Source of the DNA: Bacteroidota bacterium
GTDB taxonomy: Bacteria > Bacteroidota > Ignavibacteria > UBA10030 > SZUA-254
Length of the DNA stretch: 44,099 nt
Assembly: GCA_036522515.1 (NCBI GenBank)
Contig: DATDFQ010000048.1
Coordinates: 1 to 44,099 of the forward strand
Direction: 5' to 3'
In this document: piece by piece, positions 30,929-40,160 of the stretch
How positions within the stretch are numbered: position 1 is the first letter of the stretch
Layout: each line of letters opens with the position of its first letter
Program-made: the position numbers and the translations under genes
The notes under the pieces: generated by a model
Told to the model about the DNA's origin: nothing
What the model saw: the letters and a program-made list of their open reading frames with translations, nothing else
Database searches by the model: none

Positions 30929-33286
30929 ATGATCGGTCAGACCATATCCCATTATAAGATCCTCGAGAAGCTCGGCGAAGGGGGGATGGGTGTTGTGTAT
31001 AAAGCCGAAGACCTGAAACTCAGGCGGACCGTCGCCGTCAAATTTCTCCCGAAACGCCTCTCGATCCACGACGAAGAGCGCGCGCGGTTCACGCTCGAAG
31101 CCCAGGCCGCTTCCGCCCTGAACCACCCCAACATTTCCACGATCTACGAAATCGACGAGGCGAACGGCGAAACGTTCATTGTCATGGAATACATCCCCGG
31201 AGTCACCCTGCGGGAGTGGATACGGCGAAAATCGGAGGAGACGGGCGGCTACCGGAAAACCGGCCTCAAAGAGTCGGTCGATATCGCGATCCAGATCGCC
31301 GAGGGATTGGAGAAGGCCCACGAAAAAGGGATCGTTCACCGTGATATCAAGTCGGAAAACGTGATGGTGACGGACGACGACCGCCGCGCGAAGATTATGG
31401 ATTTCGGTCTCGCGAAGCTCGGAGGAGTCAGCAAGCTGACCAAGACAGGTTCCACCGTCGGCACGATCGCCTACATGTCCCCCGAGCAGGTGGAGGGGAC
31501 CGAAACCGATCATCGTACGGACATCTTTTCCTTCGGTGTGCTCTGCTATGAGATGTTCACAGGCCAGCTTCCCTTCAGGGCCGGGCACGAGACGGCAGTC
31601 ATGTACGAGATCATCAACGTGGAGCCGGCGCCATTGGTCGACCCCGGAAAGGGGATTGACGCGGAGCTCGACCGGATCGTGATGAAGTGTCTGGAGAAAA
31701 ACCGGGAGGACCGGTACCAGTCGATGCGGGAAGTCTCAGTCGACCTCCGCCGCTACAACCGGGATTCCGTGGGGAAGAGGATCGAGCGGTCCTCAAGCGC
31801 GCTCGATGCCAGTCCCTCACACCCGTCCCCGCCGCAAAGAAAGGGATTCCCCGTTTGGGCGATTGCGGCCGTTCTCGCTGTGCTGCTGGGAGGCGGAGCG
31901 TGGTACTATCTCACACATCGGTCCTCGTCTCTCGATTCGCTCGCCGTGCTTCCCTTCGTGAACGTGACCACCGACCCCGAAAAGGAATATCTCACCGAAG
32001 GGATCACGGAGAATATCATCAACAAGCTCTCGCAGCTCTCCGGGCTGAGGGTAATCCCGCGAAGCATGGTCGCCCGGTATAAGGGAAAGGATTTCGACCC
32101 CCGGGAAGCCGGGAAGGAGCTCAATGTCAGCGCCGTCCTCACCGGCAAGGTCGTCCAGCGGGGCGACGAACTCACCATCCAGACAGAATTGATCGACGTT
32201 CAGAACGTCTCACAGCTCTGGGGCGAACAGTATAACAGGAAGTTGTCGGACGTGATAACCGTCGAGGAAGACATCATCCGCAAACTATCCGAGAAACTGC
32301 AGACGAAGGCGACCAGCGACGAAAAAAAGCAGCTGTCAACGGGACGTCCTGCTGATCCGGAGGCGTATCAGCTCTATCTGAAGGGACGCTTCTACTGGAA
32401 CAAACGGACAGATGAAGCGAACAGCAAGGCGATCGATTTTTTCCACGAGGCCATCAAGAGAGATCCGGGCTACGCGCTGGCGTATGCCGGGCTTGCCGAT
32501 TGTTACCTCGTGCTCGGCGGGCCGATCGACATGCCGAAAGTGAGGGACGCGGCGATGAAGGCCCTCGAGTTGGACGACAATCTTGCGGAGGTGCACAACT
32601 CTCTCGCGGCCGAGTACGCCTATTTCGAATTCGACTTCGTCAACGCCGAGAAGGAATACCGCCGGGCGATTTCGCTCAATCCGAACTATCCCACGGCGCA
32701 TCACTGGCTTGGCGAATTCCTCATTTTCCTGGGGCGGTTCGACGAAGGGCTAGCCGAATACAACCGGGCCGTCGAACTCGATCCCGCTTCGCTCGCGATC
32801 GCCTCCGATCTCGGAATCGGTTATTTCTTCGCCCGGCAGTACGACAAATCGATTGAACAACTGAAGAAGACGATCGAGATGGACCCTCATTTCGTCCGGA
32901 CGCATTACTATCTCGCGCAACCCTACCTGCAGAAGGGGATGCCGGATGCCGCGTTCGATGAACTCGTCAAGGGAATGGTCGCCGACGGCGACAGCGCAAA
33001 ACTCATCGAGGATGCAAGACAAACATACACCCGGTCCGGCTTCAAGGGGCTGGCGCGGATGCAGCTTGACCGCGGCGTCCAGTTTTCGAATTTCGAGGGC
33101 CTCTTTTCCGTAGCGCGAAACCGCGCGGTGGCGGGGGACAGGGAGCTGGCTCTGAGCGAGCTGGAACGGGCATATGAGTTGCACGACAATGTCGTCGTCA
33201 CGATCAAAACCGATCCGGTCTGGGATGCTTTCCGGAACGAAACGAGATTTATCGCGTTGATGAAGAAACTGGGTTTTGAGAAATGA
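30929..33286 (+). CDS. Transmembrane Ser/Thr kinase with COG5616/FlgO-like domain and TPR repeats (K6)
   Basis: 785 aa. Kinase domain with GEGGMG 16-21, K38, a ten-residue insertion after the hinge (RKSEETGGYRKTG, about 100-112), HRDIKSEN (H137, R138, D139, N144), DFG 158-160, and YMSPEQ. A membrane span lies at about 309-327. Then come the COG5616/FlgO-like domain (about 335-450, LAVLPFVNVTTDPEKEYLTEGITENIINKLSQL) and TPRs (about 470-780, FHEAIKRDPGYALAYAGLADCY, YRRAISLNPNYPTAHHWLGEF, YNRAVELDPASLAIASDLG). The architecture matches K2 at the other end of the array, although the sequence is clearly different. It is the last gene of the run; a hairpin follows at 33318. Confidence 0.94.
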   Translation: MIGQTISHYKILEKLGEGGMGVVYKAEDLKLRRTVAVKFLPKRLSIHDEERARFTLEAQAASALNHPNISTIYEIDEANGETFIVMEYIPGVTLREWIRRKSEETGGYRKTGLKESVDIAIQIAEGLEKAHEKGIVHRDIKSENVMVTDDDRRAKIMDFGLAKLGGVSKLTKTGSTVGTIAYMSPEQVEGTETDHRTDIFSFGVLCYEMFTGQLPFRAGHETAVMYEIINVEPAPLVDPGKGIDAELDRIVMKCLEKNREDRYQSMREVSVDLRRYNRDSVGKRIERSSSALDASPSHPSPPQRKGFPVWAIAAVLAVLLGGGAWYYLTHRSSSLDSLAVLPFVNVTTDPEKEYLTEGITENIINKLSQLSGLRVIPRSMVARYKGKDFDPREAGKELNVSAVLTGKVVQRGDELTIQTELIDVQNVSQLWGEQYNRKLSDVITVEEDIIRKLSEKLQTKATSDEKKQLSTGRPADPEAYQLYLKGRFYWNKRTDEANSKAIDFFHEAIKRDPGYALAYAGLADCYLVLGGPIDMPKVRDAAMKALELDDNLAEVHNSLAAEYAYFEFDFVNAEKEYRRAISLNPNYPTAHHWLGEFLIFLGRFDEGLAEYNRAVELDPASLAIASDLGIGYFFARQYDKSIEQLKKTIEMDPHFVRTHYYLAQPYLQKGMPDAAFDELVKGMVADGDSAKLIEDARQTYTRSGFKGLARMQLDRGVQFSNFEGLFSVARNRAVAGDRELALSELERAYELHDNVVVTIKTDPVWDAFRNETRFIALMKKLGFEK

Positions 33287-33317
33287 TGCCCGGGATGTAA
33301 CAGGAATCGGAGAAGAT

Positions 33318-33354
33318 CCGGACGTCGCTTGAACCTGGGAGGGTTCCCGTCCGG
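33318..33354 (+). terminator. Two-part hairpin after the kinase array
   Basis: The outer stem CCGGACG (33318-33324) pairs with CGTCCGG (33348-33354). The inner stem GAACC (33331-33335) pairs with GGTTC (33342-33346). It lies 31 bp after the K6 stop. No T run follows, so it may stop transcription only weakly or be a structured RNA element. Confidence 0.45.
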
Positions 33355-33714
33355 CGTTATCCCGCGGCAGATTCTCCTCGAATCTCCCGCTTGACTGATA
33401 TCACACGCCTGCTTCCTTTTTCCAATATATTCGATACATTCGTCGGGACGAAAGCGATTTCGGCGGGGATTGGGGATATTTGCGTGCAATTCCAGCCAAA
33501 TTGTCCGGCGGTATGGTGGTTCGTCCACCGGAAGCAGCCCCGGGAAACCGGGAGTGTGACCGGGGGCACGGAGAGGGATTGGCGCCACGACGGTCTTTGT
33601 GCGGGGTCGGATGGTGTAAAAACGGAAACGTGAACTGTCAGTGATGATGGACTCGAAAAGGCTTATGATGGAATCGAAATCCAAGACTGCGGCGCACCAG
33701 GGGTGTCGGGAAAC
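33355..33714 (+). promoter_or_regulatory. Untranslated, possibly structured region before the hybrid histidine kinase
   Basis: No convincing gene in this stretch. It contains two adjacent stable hairpins: GGTGG-TTCGT-CCACC (33515-33529) and CCCGG-GAAA-CCGGG (33539-33552), the latter with a GNRA-type loop. A 25-codon ORF (33644-33721) overlaps the histidine kinase ATG in another frame. A TTGACT at 33391 has no good -10 partner. I could not match the fold to a known riboswitch class. Confidence 0.35.
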
Positions 33715-36390
33715 ATGGTGAAGAACCTGGCCAATCTTTCGATGCGGGCGAAGCTTGCGCTCATCGTCATCCCCCTCATGGCGGCAATCTGTGCAGTGAT
33801 GTACCTCTCGTTTCTTCCGAAGATCACCTCGGCGGAGCGTCAGGCGGCCGGCGAGCGCGTGCGAACAATGACAGACCTCACCGCCCGCGAGGTTACCTTC
33901 GCCCTGCGGGGGGATGATCCGCGCGAGATCGCTCGTGTCGTGGACAGTATCGGACGTCAACATGATCTCGGCTACCTCGTCGTGAATTCCGATCCCAGCA
34001 CGACCCTGGGGGCGTTCAGGATGGATGATGCACGATCGTGCGACTTTCAGGTTGTCGGACCTCAAAACGAGCTCGATGTTGCAATCTATAAGATCTCGCT
34101 GCCAATCGCGCGAAAAAAACATGCTCCCTTGCTCTGCTATGCCGGTATCGCGCTGCAGGACATCCACGCGGCGAGTGACCGCGCCCGCTCTTCGCTCGAG
34201 GAGACGGCTCTCATCCTCTTTTTCGGAGGGACCCTTCTGGCGCTCGGAGCGATCCTTCTCGTGACTTACCCTCTCGTCAAGGTTGTGAGAATCGCCGAAG
34301 AGGGAGCAAAGGGAAATTTGCCGGGACGCATCACGGAGAGGTCGAAAGACGAAACAGGGCGTGTGACAGCTGCCCTGAATACGCTCTTTCTCAATATGGA
34401 AACCACCGCCAAGCGAATCGATAATCTGGCAGTAATGCTTAATAATCGCGATCATGAGCTCGCGGAGGAAGTGGACCGGCGGAAGCTGAGCGAGAAGCAA
34501 ATCCAGCTATCAAACCAGATCATCACCAAGGCGAGCGCCCTCATCCTTGTCACCAATGCCGGGGGCGGGATTGACTATGCAAGCCCCTCGTTCTTCACGG
34601 TTCTGGGCTACAAGCCGGAGGATCTCCTTCAGGACGGCTGGTGGAAGCTGACGTTGGCCGACGGCATGGAACGAATGAAAGAACGCACGCTCACTGCAAA
34701 GTGCGCTTGCGGCGAGCAGCCGATAAAGCAGGTTCCCTACGAACGGCAGATCGCCGATGCGACAGGAAATCTCCGGTGGATCCTCTGGCAGGACACCGTG
34801 GGCCTTAATCGGAGCCTCATCAAGGTCGGACAGGACATTACGGAACGGAAGCTGGCTGAGGAACAAATCCGCGAGCAGGCGGCGCTGCTCGATATCACCG
34901 GGGATGCGATTATCGTACGTAACCTCGAAGATTCCATCCTGTTCTGGAACCGGGGGGCCGAGAAGCTGTATGGAGTGAAGCAGGGCGAGGCTGTCGGAAG
35001 GCCCGCACGCGAGCTCTTCCGGCAGGAGAGCTCGTCCGGGATCGGGGTTGCATATACGAGCGTCGTCGAAAACGGCTCCTGGGTGGGCGAGCTGAGGCAG
35101 GAGACCAGGGATGGAAAACAGCTCCTGGTCGAAAGCCGCTGGACGTTGATGAACGATAACGAGGGCAAGCCCAAATCGATTCTCGTCGTCAATACCGACG
35201 TGACGGAGCAGCGGCAGCTCGAATCTCAATTCCGAAGGGCGCAACGGCTGGAAAATATCGGGACGCTCGCCGGGGGAATCGCGCACGATCTGAATAACGT
35301 GCTCACGCCGATCCTGATGTCGATTCAGGCGTTGCAAAAACGGCACAGCGACGAAAAGACGACCCAGCTTCTCTCCATGATCGACCTCGCCGCGCGGCGG
35401 GGTGCGGACATCGTCAAACAGGTGTTGACGTTTGCGCGCGGGACCGAAGGGGAACGGACCCTCCTCCAGCCCAAGCATATTCTCCGGGAAGTCGAGCGGA
35501 TCATTCGCGAGACGTTCCCGAAGTCGATCGAGCTTCATTTTAACCTCCCGGCCAACTTGTGGACGATTATCGGCGACGCGACGCAGCTCCATCAGATTGT
35601 GCTGAATTTGCTCGTGAACGCGCGCGACGCCATGCCGCAGGGCGGGAAGCTCGTCCTCGCGGCCGAGAATATGGTCGTCGACGAAGGACATGCGAAACAG
35701 TATTTCAACGCAAAGCCCGGAAATTACGTCACGGTGTCCGTCACCGACACGGGCACCGGTATACCGCCGGAAGTCCTGGACAGAATCTTCGACCCCTTTT
35801 TCACGACGAAGGAAGTGGGAAAGGGAACGGGCCTTGGCCTTTCCACCGTGATGACCATTGTCAAGAGCTACGGCGGGCTGATTACCGTCAACAGCACTCT
35901 CGGCAAAGGGACGGAATTCAAGGTGTTCATTCCTGCGACCACCGTGGACACACATCACCAGAAGGAAGACTCCCAGCGCAAACTTCCCTCGGGACACGGA
36001 GAATCGATTCTGGTTGTCGATGATGAGGTCTCGATACGGGAAATCACGAAGGAAACACTGGAAGCCTACGGGTACAAGATCCAGACTGCGAAAGACGGCG
36101 TCGAGGCTCTCACGTACATCGAGAAGAACCGGAATAAGTTCCGCCTGGTCCTGACCGACATGATGATGCCGAACATGGACGGGGGCTCGCTGATTCGCAC
36201 GCTCCAGCGGCTCGCGCCGGAGATCAAGATCATCGCCGTCAGCGGACTCACCGATCCGGAGACCCTTGATAAGATCAAATCATCCCGGGTCGAGGCGTTT
36301 CTCCCCAAACCGATTCAGGCGGAAAACCTGTTGAAGATCCTCGATACGATCCTGAATTCAGACGAAGAGGAAACGCAGAAACTCCGCTGA
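33715..36390 (+). CDS. Hybrid sensor histidine kinase (HAMP-PAS-PAS-HisKA-HATPase-REC)
   Basis: 891 aa from the ATG at 33715 (GTG at 33703 would add four). TM1 about 14-34, a periplasmic sensor of about 130 residues, TM2 about 164-188, a HAMP-like linker (about 189-260), PAS1 (about 265-380, ends VGQDITERK), and PAS2 (about 385-500, ends VVNTDVTEQR). HisKA has GGIAHDLNN with H524. The ATPase domain has N635 (LLVNARDAM), DTGTGIPP (D678) and GTGLGLS (704-710). The C-terminal receiver has VVDD (D769-D770), phospho-acceptor D815 (LTDMMMP), S843 and K865. All key residues are present. It would phosphorylate its own receiver on a stimulus sensed outside or by the PAS domains; no partner regulator or DNA-binding output is nearby. 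Same strand as the kinase array, but separated by 428 bp. Confidence 0.95.
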   Translation: MVKNLANLSMRAKLALIVIPLMAAICAVMYLSFLPKITSAERQAAGERVRTMTDLTAREVTFALRGDDPREIARVVDSIGRQHDLGYLVVNSDPSTTLGAFRMDDARSCDFQVVGPQNELDVAIYKISLPIARKKHAPLLCYAGIALQDIHAASDRARSSLEETALILFFGGTLLALGAILLVTYPLVKVVRIAEEGAKGNLPGRITERSKDETGRVTAALNTLFLNMETTAKRIDNLAVMLNNRDHELAEEVDRRKLSEKQIQLSNQIITKASALILVTNAGGGIDYASPSFFTVLGYKPEDLLQDGWWKLTLADGMERMKERTLTAKCACGEQPIKQVPYERQIADATGNLRWILWQDTVGLNRSLIKVGQDITERKLAEEQIREQAALLDITGDAIIVRNLEDSILFWNRGAEKLYGVKQGEAVGRPARELFRQESSSGIGVAYTSVVENGSWVGELRQETRDGKQLLVESRWTLMNDNEGKPKSILVVNTDVTEQRQLESQFRRAQRLENIGTLAGGIAHDLNNVLTPILMSIQALQKRHSDEKTTQLLSMIDLAARRGADIVKQVLTFARGTEGERTLLQPKHILREVERIIRETFPKSIELHFNLPANLWTIIGDATQLHQIVLNLLVNARDAMPQGGKLVLAAENMVVDEGHAKQYFNAKPGNYVTVSVTDTGTGIPPEVLDRIFDPFFTTKEVGKGTGLGLSTVMTIVKSYGGLITVNSTLGKGTEFKVFIPATTVDTHHQKEDSQRKLPSGHGESILVVDDEVSIREITKETLEAYGYKIQTAKDGVEALTYIEKNRNKFRLVLTDMMMPNMDGGSLIRTLQRLAPEIKIIAVSGLTDPETLDKIKSSRVEAFLPKPIQAENLLKILDTILNSDEEETQKLR

Positions 36391-36450
36391 GCGTTAAGCC
36401 GTCATAACGCACTCTCACCACCTCGTCATCCTGAGCGAAGCGAAGGATCT
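36391..36450 (+). repeat. Small hairpin and left-arm-only copy of repeat A
   Basis: GCGTTA/TAACGC (36391-36396 with 36405-36410) forms a small hairpin right after the stop. At 36425-36450 a repeat A left arm (GTCATCCTGAGCGAAGCGAA...) has no right arm; the -35 box of the next promoter begins 10 bases later. Confidence 0.75.
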
Positions 36451-36460
36451 CCAACTTTTC

Positions 36461-36489
36461 TTGACACTCCCTCAAATTCTCCCTACCTT
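36461..36489 (+). promoter_or_regulatory. Sigma70-type promoter of the M61 peptidase-CotH pair
   Basis: A perfect TTGACA (36461-36466), 17 nt, TACCTT (36484-36489), the same -10 as the promoter at 41791-41819. The leader would be about 75 nt to the CTG at 36571. Confidence 0.6.
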
Positions 36490-36570
36490 ACCCGCACGCG
36501 TTCGCACCACCTAAGTAGATCTCCCGGAAATCAGCACCTCGCACAATCAGAACGTTTCTTGAGGTGAAAT

Positions 36571-38418
36571 CTGCGACTCCTGGTTCACAGTATCGTTTTC
36601 CATCTTCTACTCTCTCTCATGGCCCTCGCGCAGCAGCCTTCCGTCCACTATACGCTCGGCATGCCGAAACCGGCGAGCCATCTGTTGGAAGTCGGTTTGA
36701 CACTCGACGGATTGCCGTCTCATGATTCCACGCTGGAATTCATCCTTCCTGTCTGGAGGCCGGGACGATATCTCGTACTCGATTTTGCCGGCGGAGTGCA
36801 AAACTTTTCCTCCATGGATGGCGATGGAAAGCCCCTTGGTTGGGAGAAGGTGGAAAAATCGCTCTGGCGCGTCCGGACCGGGGGTGCCGCCCGGGTGTCG
36901 ATCCGGTACACCGTCTACGCGAACGAGTTTAATCTCCGGACCCGCGGCCTGAACGAAGACCACGCATTCATCGACGGTGCGGCCGTGTTCATGTACGTGG
37001 AAAAATACCGGCGTGTTCCGGTCCGTCTCGCGGTCAATCCGTTCGGAAACTGGCATGTCACCACAGGGCTCGACGGCGAGGGGTCGAAAGGATCGTCCGC
37101 TCCTGATGAGAAGAGGTTCATCGCGCCTGATTACGATTATTTCGTGGATTGCCCGATCGAGGTCGGGACGCAAAAGGATTTTCCCTTCACGGTCGAGGGA
37201 CGCAGGCATGTCCTCAGCATCGCGGGGCAGGGAAACTGGAATCCCGATACCCTCGTTCGTGACATCACCCGGATCATCAAGACCGAAAAAGACTTCTGGG
37301 GAGACTACCCCTACCAGCATTATCTCTTTCTCGTTCACTGCGCGCCCAACGCCGGCGGCGGCACGGAACACATCAATTCTACGATCCTCGGGACGAGGCC
37401 CTTCATCTTCAAAAATCTCGACACGTACCGGGGGTTTCTCAGCCTCGTCGCCCACGAGTACTTCCACACCTGGAACGTCAAACAGCTTCGTCCGAAAGGG
37501 ATCCATCCGTACGACTATACGAAGGAAAATTATTCTCCCGAACTATGGATCGCGGAAGGCACCACCTCGTACTACGACAATCTCCTGCTCGTCCGGGCTG
37601 CCTTCATGGCCCCGGACAAGTATCTTGCGAATACCGCCGGCGCAGTTCAGAACGACCGCCAGCGTCCGGGAAACACGGTCCAGTCGCTCGCGGAATCGGG
37701 GTTTGACGCATGGGTGAAGTATTGGAGGGGAACCGAACAGTCGTTCAACCTTGAATCCGATTACTATTCCAAGGGGGCGAATGTCAGCCTCCTGCTCGAT
37801 TTGGAAATCCGGCACCGGTCCGGGAACGCGCACTCCCTCGACGACGTGATGCGAACGATGTACAAAAGATTTCCGCTCTCGGGAACCGGCTACACGCTTT
37901 CGGATTTCCAGAAAGTCGCGGAGGAAATGTCGGGAGGACCCCTGCAGCCCTTCTTCGACCGGTGCGTCTATGGGACGACACCCCTGCCCTGGGAGGAGTG
38001 TCTCGCCTACGCCGGGCTCGACCTTGTGAGATTAGATACGACTCTCAAACCCTGGATCGGTCTTGGTACGACTGACGCCGGCGAGAAGACCAGAATCACC
38101 CAGGTGATCGCCGGGTCTCCGGCCGCCGCAGCGGGCCTCGACATCGGCGATGAGCTGCTTGCGATGAACGGGTTCCGGGTCCGCACTGCCGATCTCACCG
38201 AGCGTATCAATCAGCTTGCGGAGGGGGAAGAAGTGACATTGACGGTCTTTCGGACCGATCGGCTTCGCGAATACAAGGTGAAGGTCGCCCGCTCGCCGGT
38301 CCCGGCTTACAAGATTGTAAAAAAGACCAGCCCCACAGACCTCCAAAAAAGTATCTACCAGGCCTGGCTCAGCTCCAGGATCGATTCAACAGCTGCGGCA
38401 TCGGGGACGGGAAAGTAA
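36571..38418 (+). CDS. M61-family peptidase with C-terminal PDZ domain, probable CTG start
   Basis: The first ATG (36619) gives MALAQQP, with no signal peptide. Sixteen codons upstream in frame, a CTG (36571) opens MRLLVHSIVFHLLLSLMALA, a normal signal peptide cut before QQP, and GAGGTG (36561-36566) sits four bases before it. I therefore favour the CTG (615 aa); the conservative call is 36619-38418 (599 aa). Counted from the ATG: the zinc site HEYFH at 279-283 (VAHEYFHTWNVKQLRP), third ligand E313 (IAEGTTSYYD), and a PDZ domain (about 480-570, ITQVIAGSPAAAAGLDIGDELLAMNG). This is the glycyl-aminopeptidase-like M61 family, here predicted to be exported. It cleaves peptides or proteins in the envelope; the substrate is unknown. 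The CotH gene follows 29 bp later. Confidence 0.92.
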   Translation: MRLLVHSIVFHLLLSLMALAQQPSVHYTLGMPKPASHLLEVGLTLDGLPSHDSTLEFILPVWRPGRYLVLDFAGGVQNFSSMDGDGKPLGWEKVEKSLWRVRTGGAARVSIRYTVYANEFNLRTRGLNEDHAFIDGAAVFMYVEKYRRVPVRLAVNPFGNWHVTTGLDGEGSKGSSAPDEKRFIAPDYDYFVDCPIEVGTQKDFPFTVEGRRHVLSIAGQGNWNPDTLVRDITRIIKTEKDFWGDYPYQHYLFLVHCAPNAGGGTEHINSTILGTRPFIFKNLDTYRGFLSLVAHEYFHTWNVKQLRPKGIHPYDYTKENYSPELWIAEGTTSYYDNLLLVRAAFMAPDKYLANTAGAVQNDRQRPGNTVQSLAESGFDAWVKYWRGTEQSFNLESDYYSKGANVSLLLDLEIRHRSGNAHSLDDVMRTMYKRFPLSGTGYTLSDFQKVAEEMSGGPLQPFFDRCVYGTTPLPWEECLAYAGLDLVRLDTTLKPWIGLGTTDAGEKTRITQVIAGSPAAAAGLDIGDELLAMNGFRVRTADLTERINQLAEGEEVTLTVFRTDRLREYKVKVARSPVPAYKIVKKTSPTDLQKSIYQAWLSSRIDSTAAASGTGK

Positions 38419-38447
38419 TCCCGCCCCTTTTCTCGCCCGAACACCCG

Positions 38448-40073
38448 ATGAATCGTCTGAAAACTCTCCTCCTTTTCCTGTTCCTGACGGGTACCGCCTC
38501 CCCGGCACAAATTCCCGAATTCAAAATCACGATGAAGCCGGCGGACCGCGAAACTCTCTTCACACGGGATTCCTTCAGCAACGAGGCGCTACCCGCTACT
38601 TTTGAGGCAGGGGGTATTCTCTGGAACGACGTCCAGGTTCGTTTTAAGGGCCGCTCGAACCGGTTCTTCCCTAAAAAATCCTATCGGGTCAAATCGAACG
38701 GAAAGCGCATGTTCAGCGGAGTCCATTCGATAAACCTCCACGCAATGTACACGGACAAATCCTTCCTGCGGGAAAAGCTCTCCTGGGACTTTTTTAAAGA
38801 CATCGGGGCGCTCGCGCCCGGTGCATCGTACGCCCGCCTGACACTCAACGAAAAGCCCCAGGGGCTCTACCTCCGGGTCGACAGGGTCGACAAGGATTTT
38901 CTCAAGGTGCACGACAGACCCACCGGTTCGCTCTATAATGCGGGGGGATACTATTCGCTTGCAGATATGACGCTTCAACCGGAGAACCTGTTAAAAATGT
39001 ATTATCCCAAGGAAATCGGAGATGAGGACGATTTCCGCGACCTCGAAGCGCTCCTTCACGGGATCAACGACACTCCCGATTCTTCGTTCGCCCGGGTCAT
39101 GGGCAGCCTGTTCGATTTGAACAGTGTCTTCGACTGGCTTGCCGGAAACATGATCCTCGCGATGGGGGATTCCTACAACAAGAACTATTATCTGTACCGT
39201 GATCCATCCCGGAGCTCGCAGCAGTGGACGATCATTCCCTGGGACTACGACGAAACATTCGGGCTTAGCGGGGATCTGGCAGTTCCGTACCCGGCGTCAC
39301 TCCTGAATGATGGTTTCGAATATGCCTTTCCACCCCTCTCGGGGCCTTCCAACGTCTTGAAAGACAGGCTGTGGAAAGACCCCCATCTTCACGCAGAGCT
39401 GGCCGGGCGGGTAGACTCACTCCTCCGCGCCGTGTTCACGGAAGAGCACATGTATCCAAGGATCGACAGTCTCGCACTTCTCTTACGCGATGCGGTCAAA
39501 GCGGATACGGCGAAATGGGGAAGCTACCAGGATTTTCTCGACAACGTGGAGACGATAAAACATTTCGTCACAGCCAGAAGGAATTTTCTCTTGAAAACGT
39601 TGCACGGGGTACCGTCCGTGGTGGAGTATGCCGCAACGGTGAGCACAACGAAGACCGGGGTGCCGTACCACTTCGTCGGAACCGACGGAGTCCTCCTCGC
39701 CACGATGAAGTTTTCAGCCCTGCGCGGACTCGACAGCGTTCGCATCGAAGCGTTTCCCGATTCGCTCCCGCCGGGCATAACCAGACGTGATTCCGGGCGC
39801 ACCATCAGGCGATGGCTTCGCATCACTCCGATGCCGGCGCATGCGACATTCACTGCGACGCTTCAGTGGACATATAATGACGCCACATCGACCGACCGCG
39901 AAGTCGGAAAAAGCGTTAAGGACGAGCGTGCACTCCGTTGCTTCATCCGCGCCGCCGACAGATGGATCCCGCTCCCCTCACACGTGAATCCGTTCGCAAA
40001 CGTTGCGACGGTCGATTCGATTACGGAAAAAGAGTGCGGGGAGAATTCCTACCTGGTGTTATTCGTTCCTTAA
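38448..40073 (+). CDS. CotH-family (atypical protein kinase fold) secreted protein
   Basis: 541 aa. The signal peptide is about 1-20 (LLLFLFLTGTASPA). The CotH core is recognised by RFKGRSNRFFPKKSYRVKSNG (about 65-85), LREKLSWDFFKDIG (about 107-120), GLYLRVDRVDK, and the acidic motif IIPWDYDETFG with D266, D268 and E269. CotH of spore-formers phosphorylates coat proteins; the residues for metal and ATP binding appear present here, but activity in this lineage is unproven. Residues beyond about 380 form a second, beta-rich region of unknown role. It is downstream of the M61 gene in a probable operon. Its transcript would end at the hairpin at 40122. Confidence 0.87.
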   Translation: MNRLKTLLLFLFLTGTASPAQIPEFKITMKPADRETLFTRDSFSNEALPATFEAGGILWNDVQVRFKGRSNRFFPKKSYRVKSNGKRMFSGVHSINLHAMYTDKSFLREKLSWDFFKDIGALAPGASYARLTLNEKPQGLYLRVDRVDKDFLKVHDRPTGSLYNAGGYYSLADMTLQPENLLKMYYPKEIGDEDDFRDLEALLHGINDTPDSSFARVMGSLFDLNSVFDWLAGNMILAMGDSYNKNYYLYRDPSRSSQQWTIIPWDYDETFGLSGDLAVPYPASLLNDGFEYAFPPLSGPSNVLKDRLWKDPHLHAELAGRVDSLLRAVFTEEHMYPRIDSLALLLRDAVKADTAKWGSYQDFLDNVETIKHFVTARRNFLLKTLHGVPSVVEYAATVSTTKTGVPYHFVGTDGVLLATMKFSALRGLDSVRIEAFPDSLPPGITRRDSGRTIRRWLRITPMPAHATFTATLQWTYNDATSTDREVGKSVKDERALRCFIRAADRWIPLPSHVNPFANVATVDSITEKECGENSYLVLFVP

Positions 40074-40079
40074 TCATTT

Positions 40080-40113
40080 GTCATCCTGAGAGAGCGAAGC
40101 GAACGAAGGATCT
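40080..40113. repeat. Repeat A, left arm only, with an 8-base expansion
   Basis: GTCATCCTGAGAGAGCGAAG... (40080-40113) is a left arm with an inner insertion; no right arm follows. Confidence 0.8.
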
Positions 40114-40121
40114 CCACCGCC

Positions 40122-40160
40122 CGTCATCCCGGCATGTTTTAGGCCGGGATCTTTCTTCTT
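40122..40160 (+). terminator. Hairpin with T-rich tail between convergent genes
   Basis: ATCCCGGC (40126-40133) pairs with GCCGGGAT (40143-40150), followed by CTTTCTTCTT. It lies about 50 bp after the CotH stop and reaches the last codon of the opposing barrel gene. Its sequence is also that of a common intergenic palindrome (GTCATCCCGGC...), so a repeat may serve as terminator here. Confidence 0.65.

Noticed and set aside
33391..33633. 80-aa ORF in the gap before the histidine kinase
   Set aside because: No ribosome site, no recognisable domain, and it overlaps strong hairpins; odd composition suggests chance.
33355..33640. Cobalamin, TPP, SAM or c-di-GMP riboswitch
   Set aside because: Characteristic boxes of these classes were looked for by eye and not found; only generic hairpins are present.
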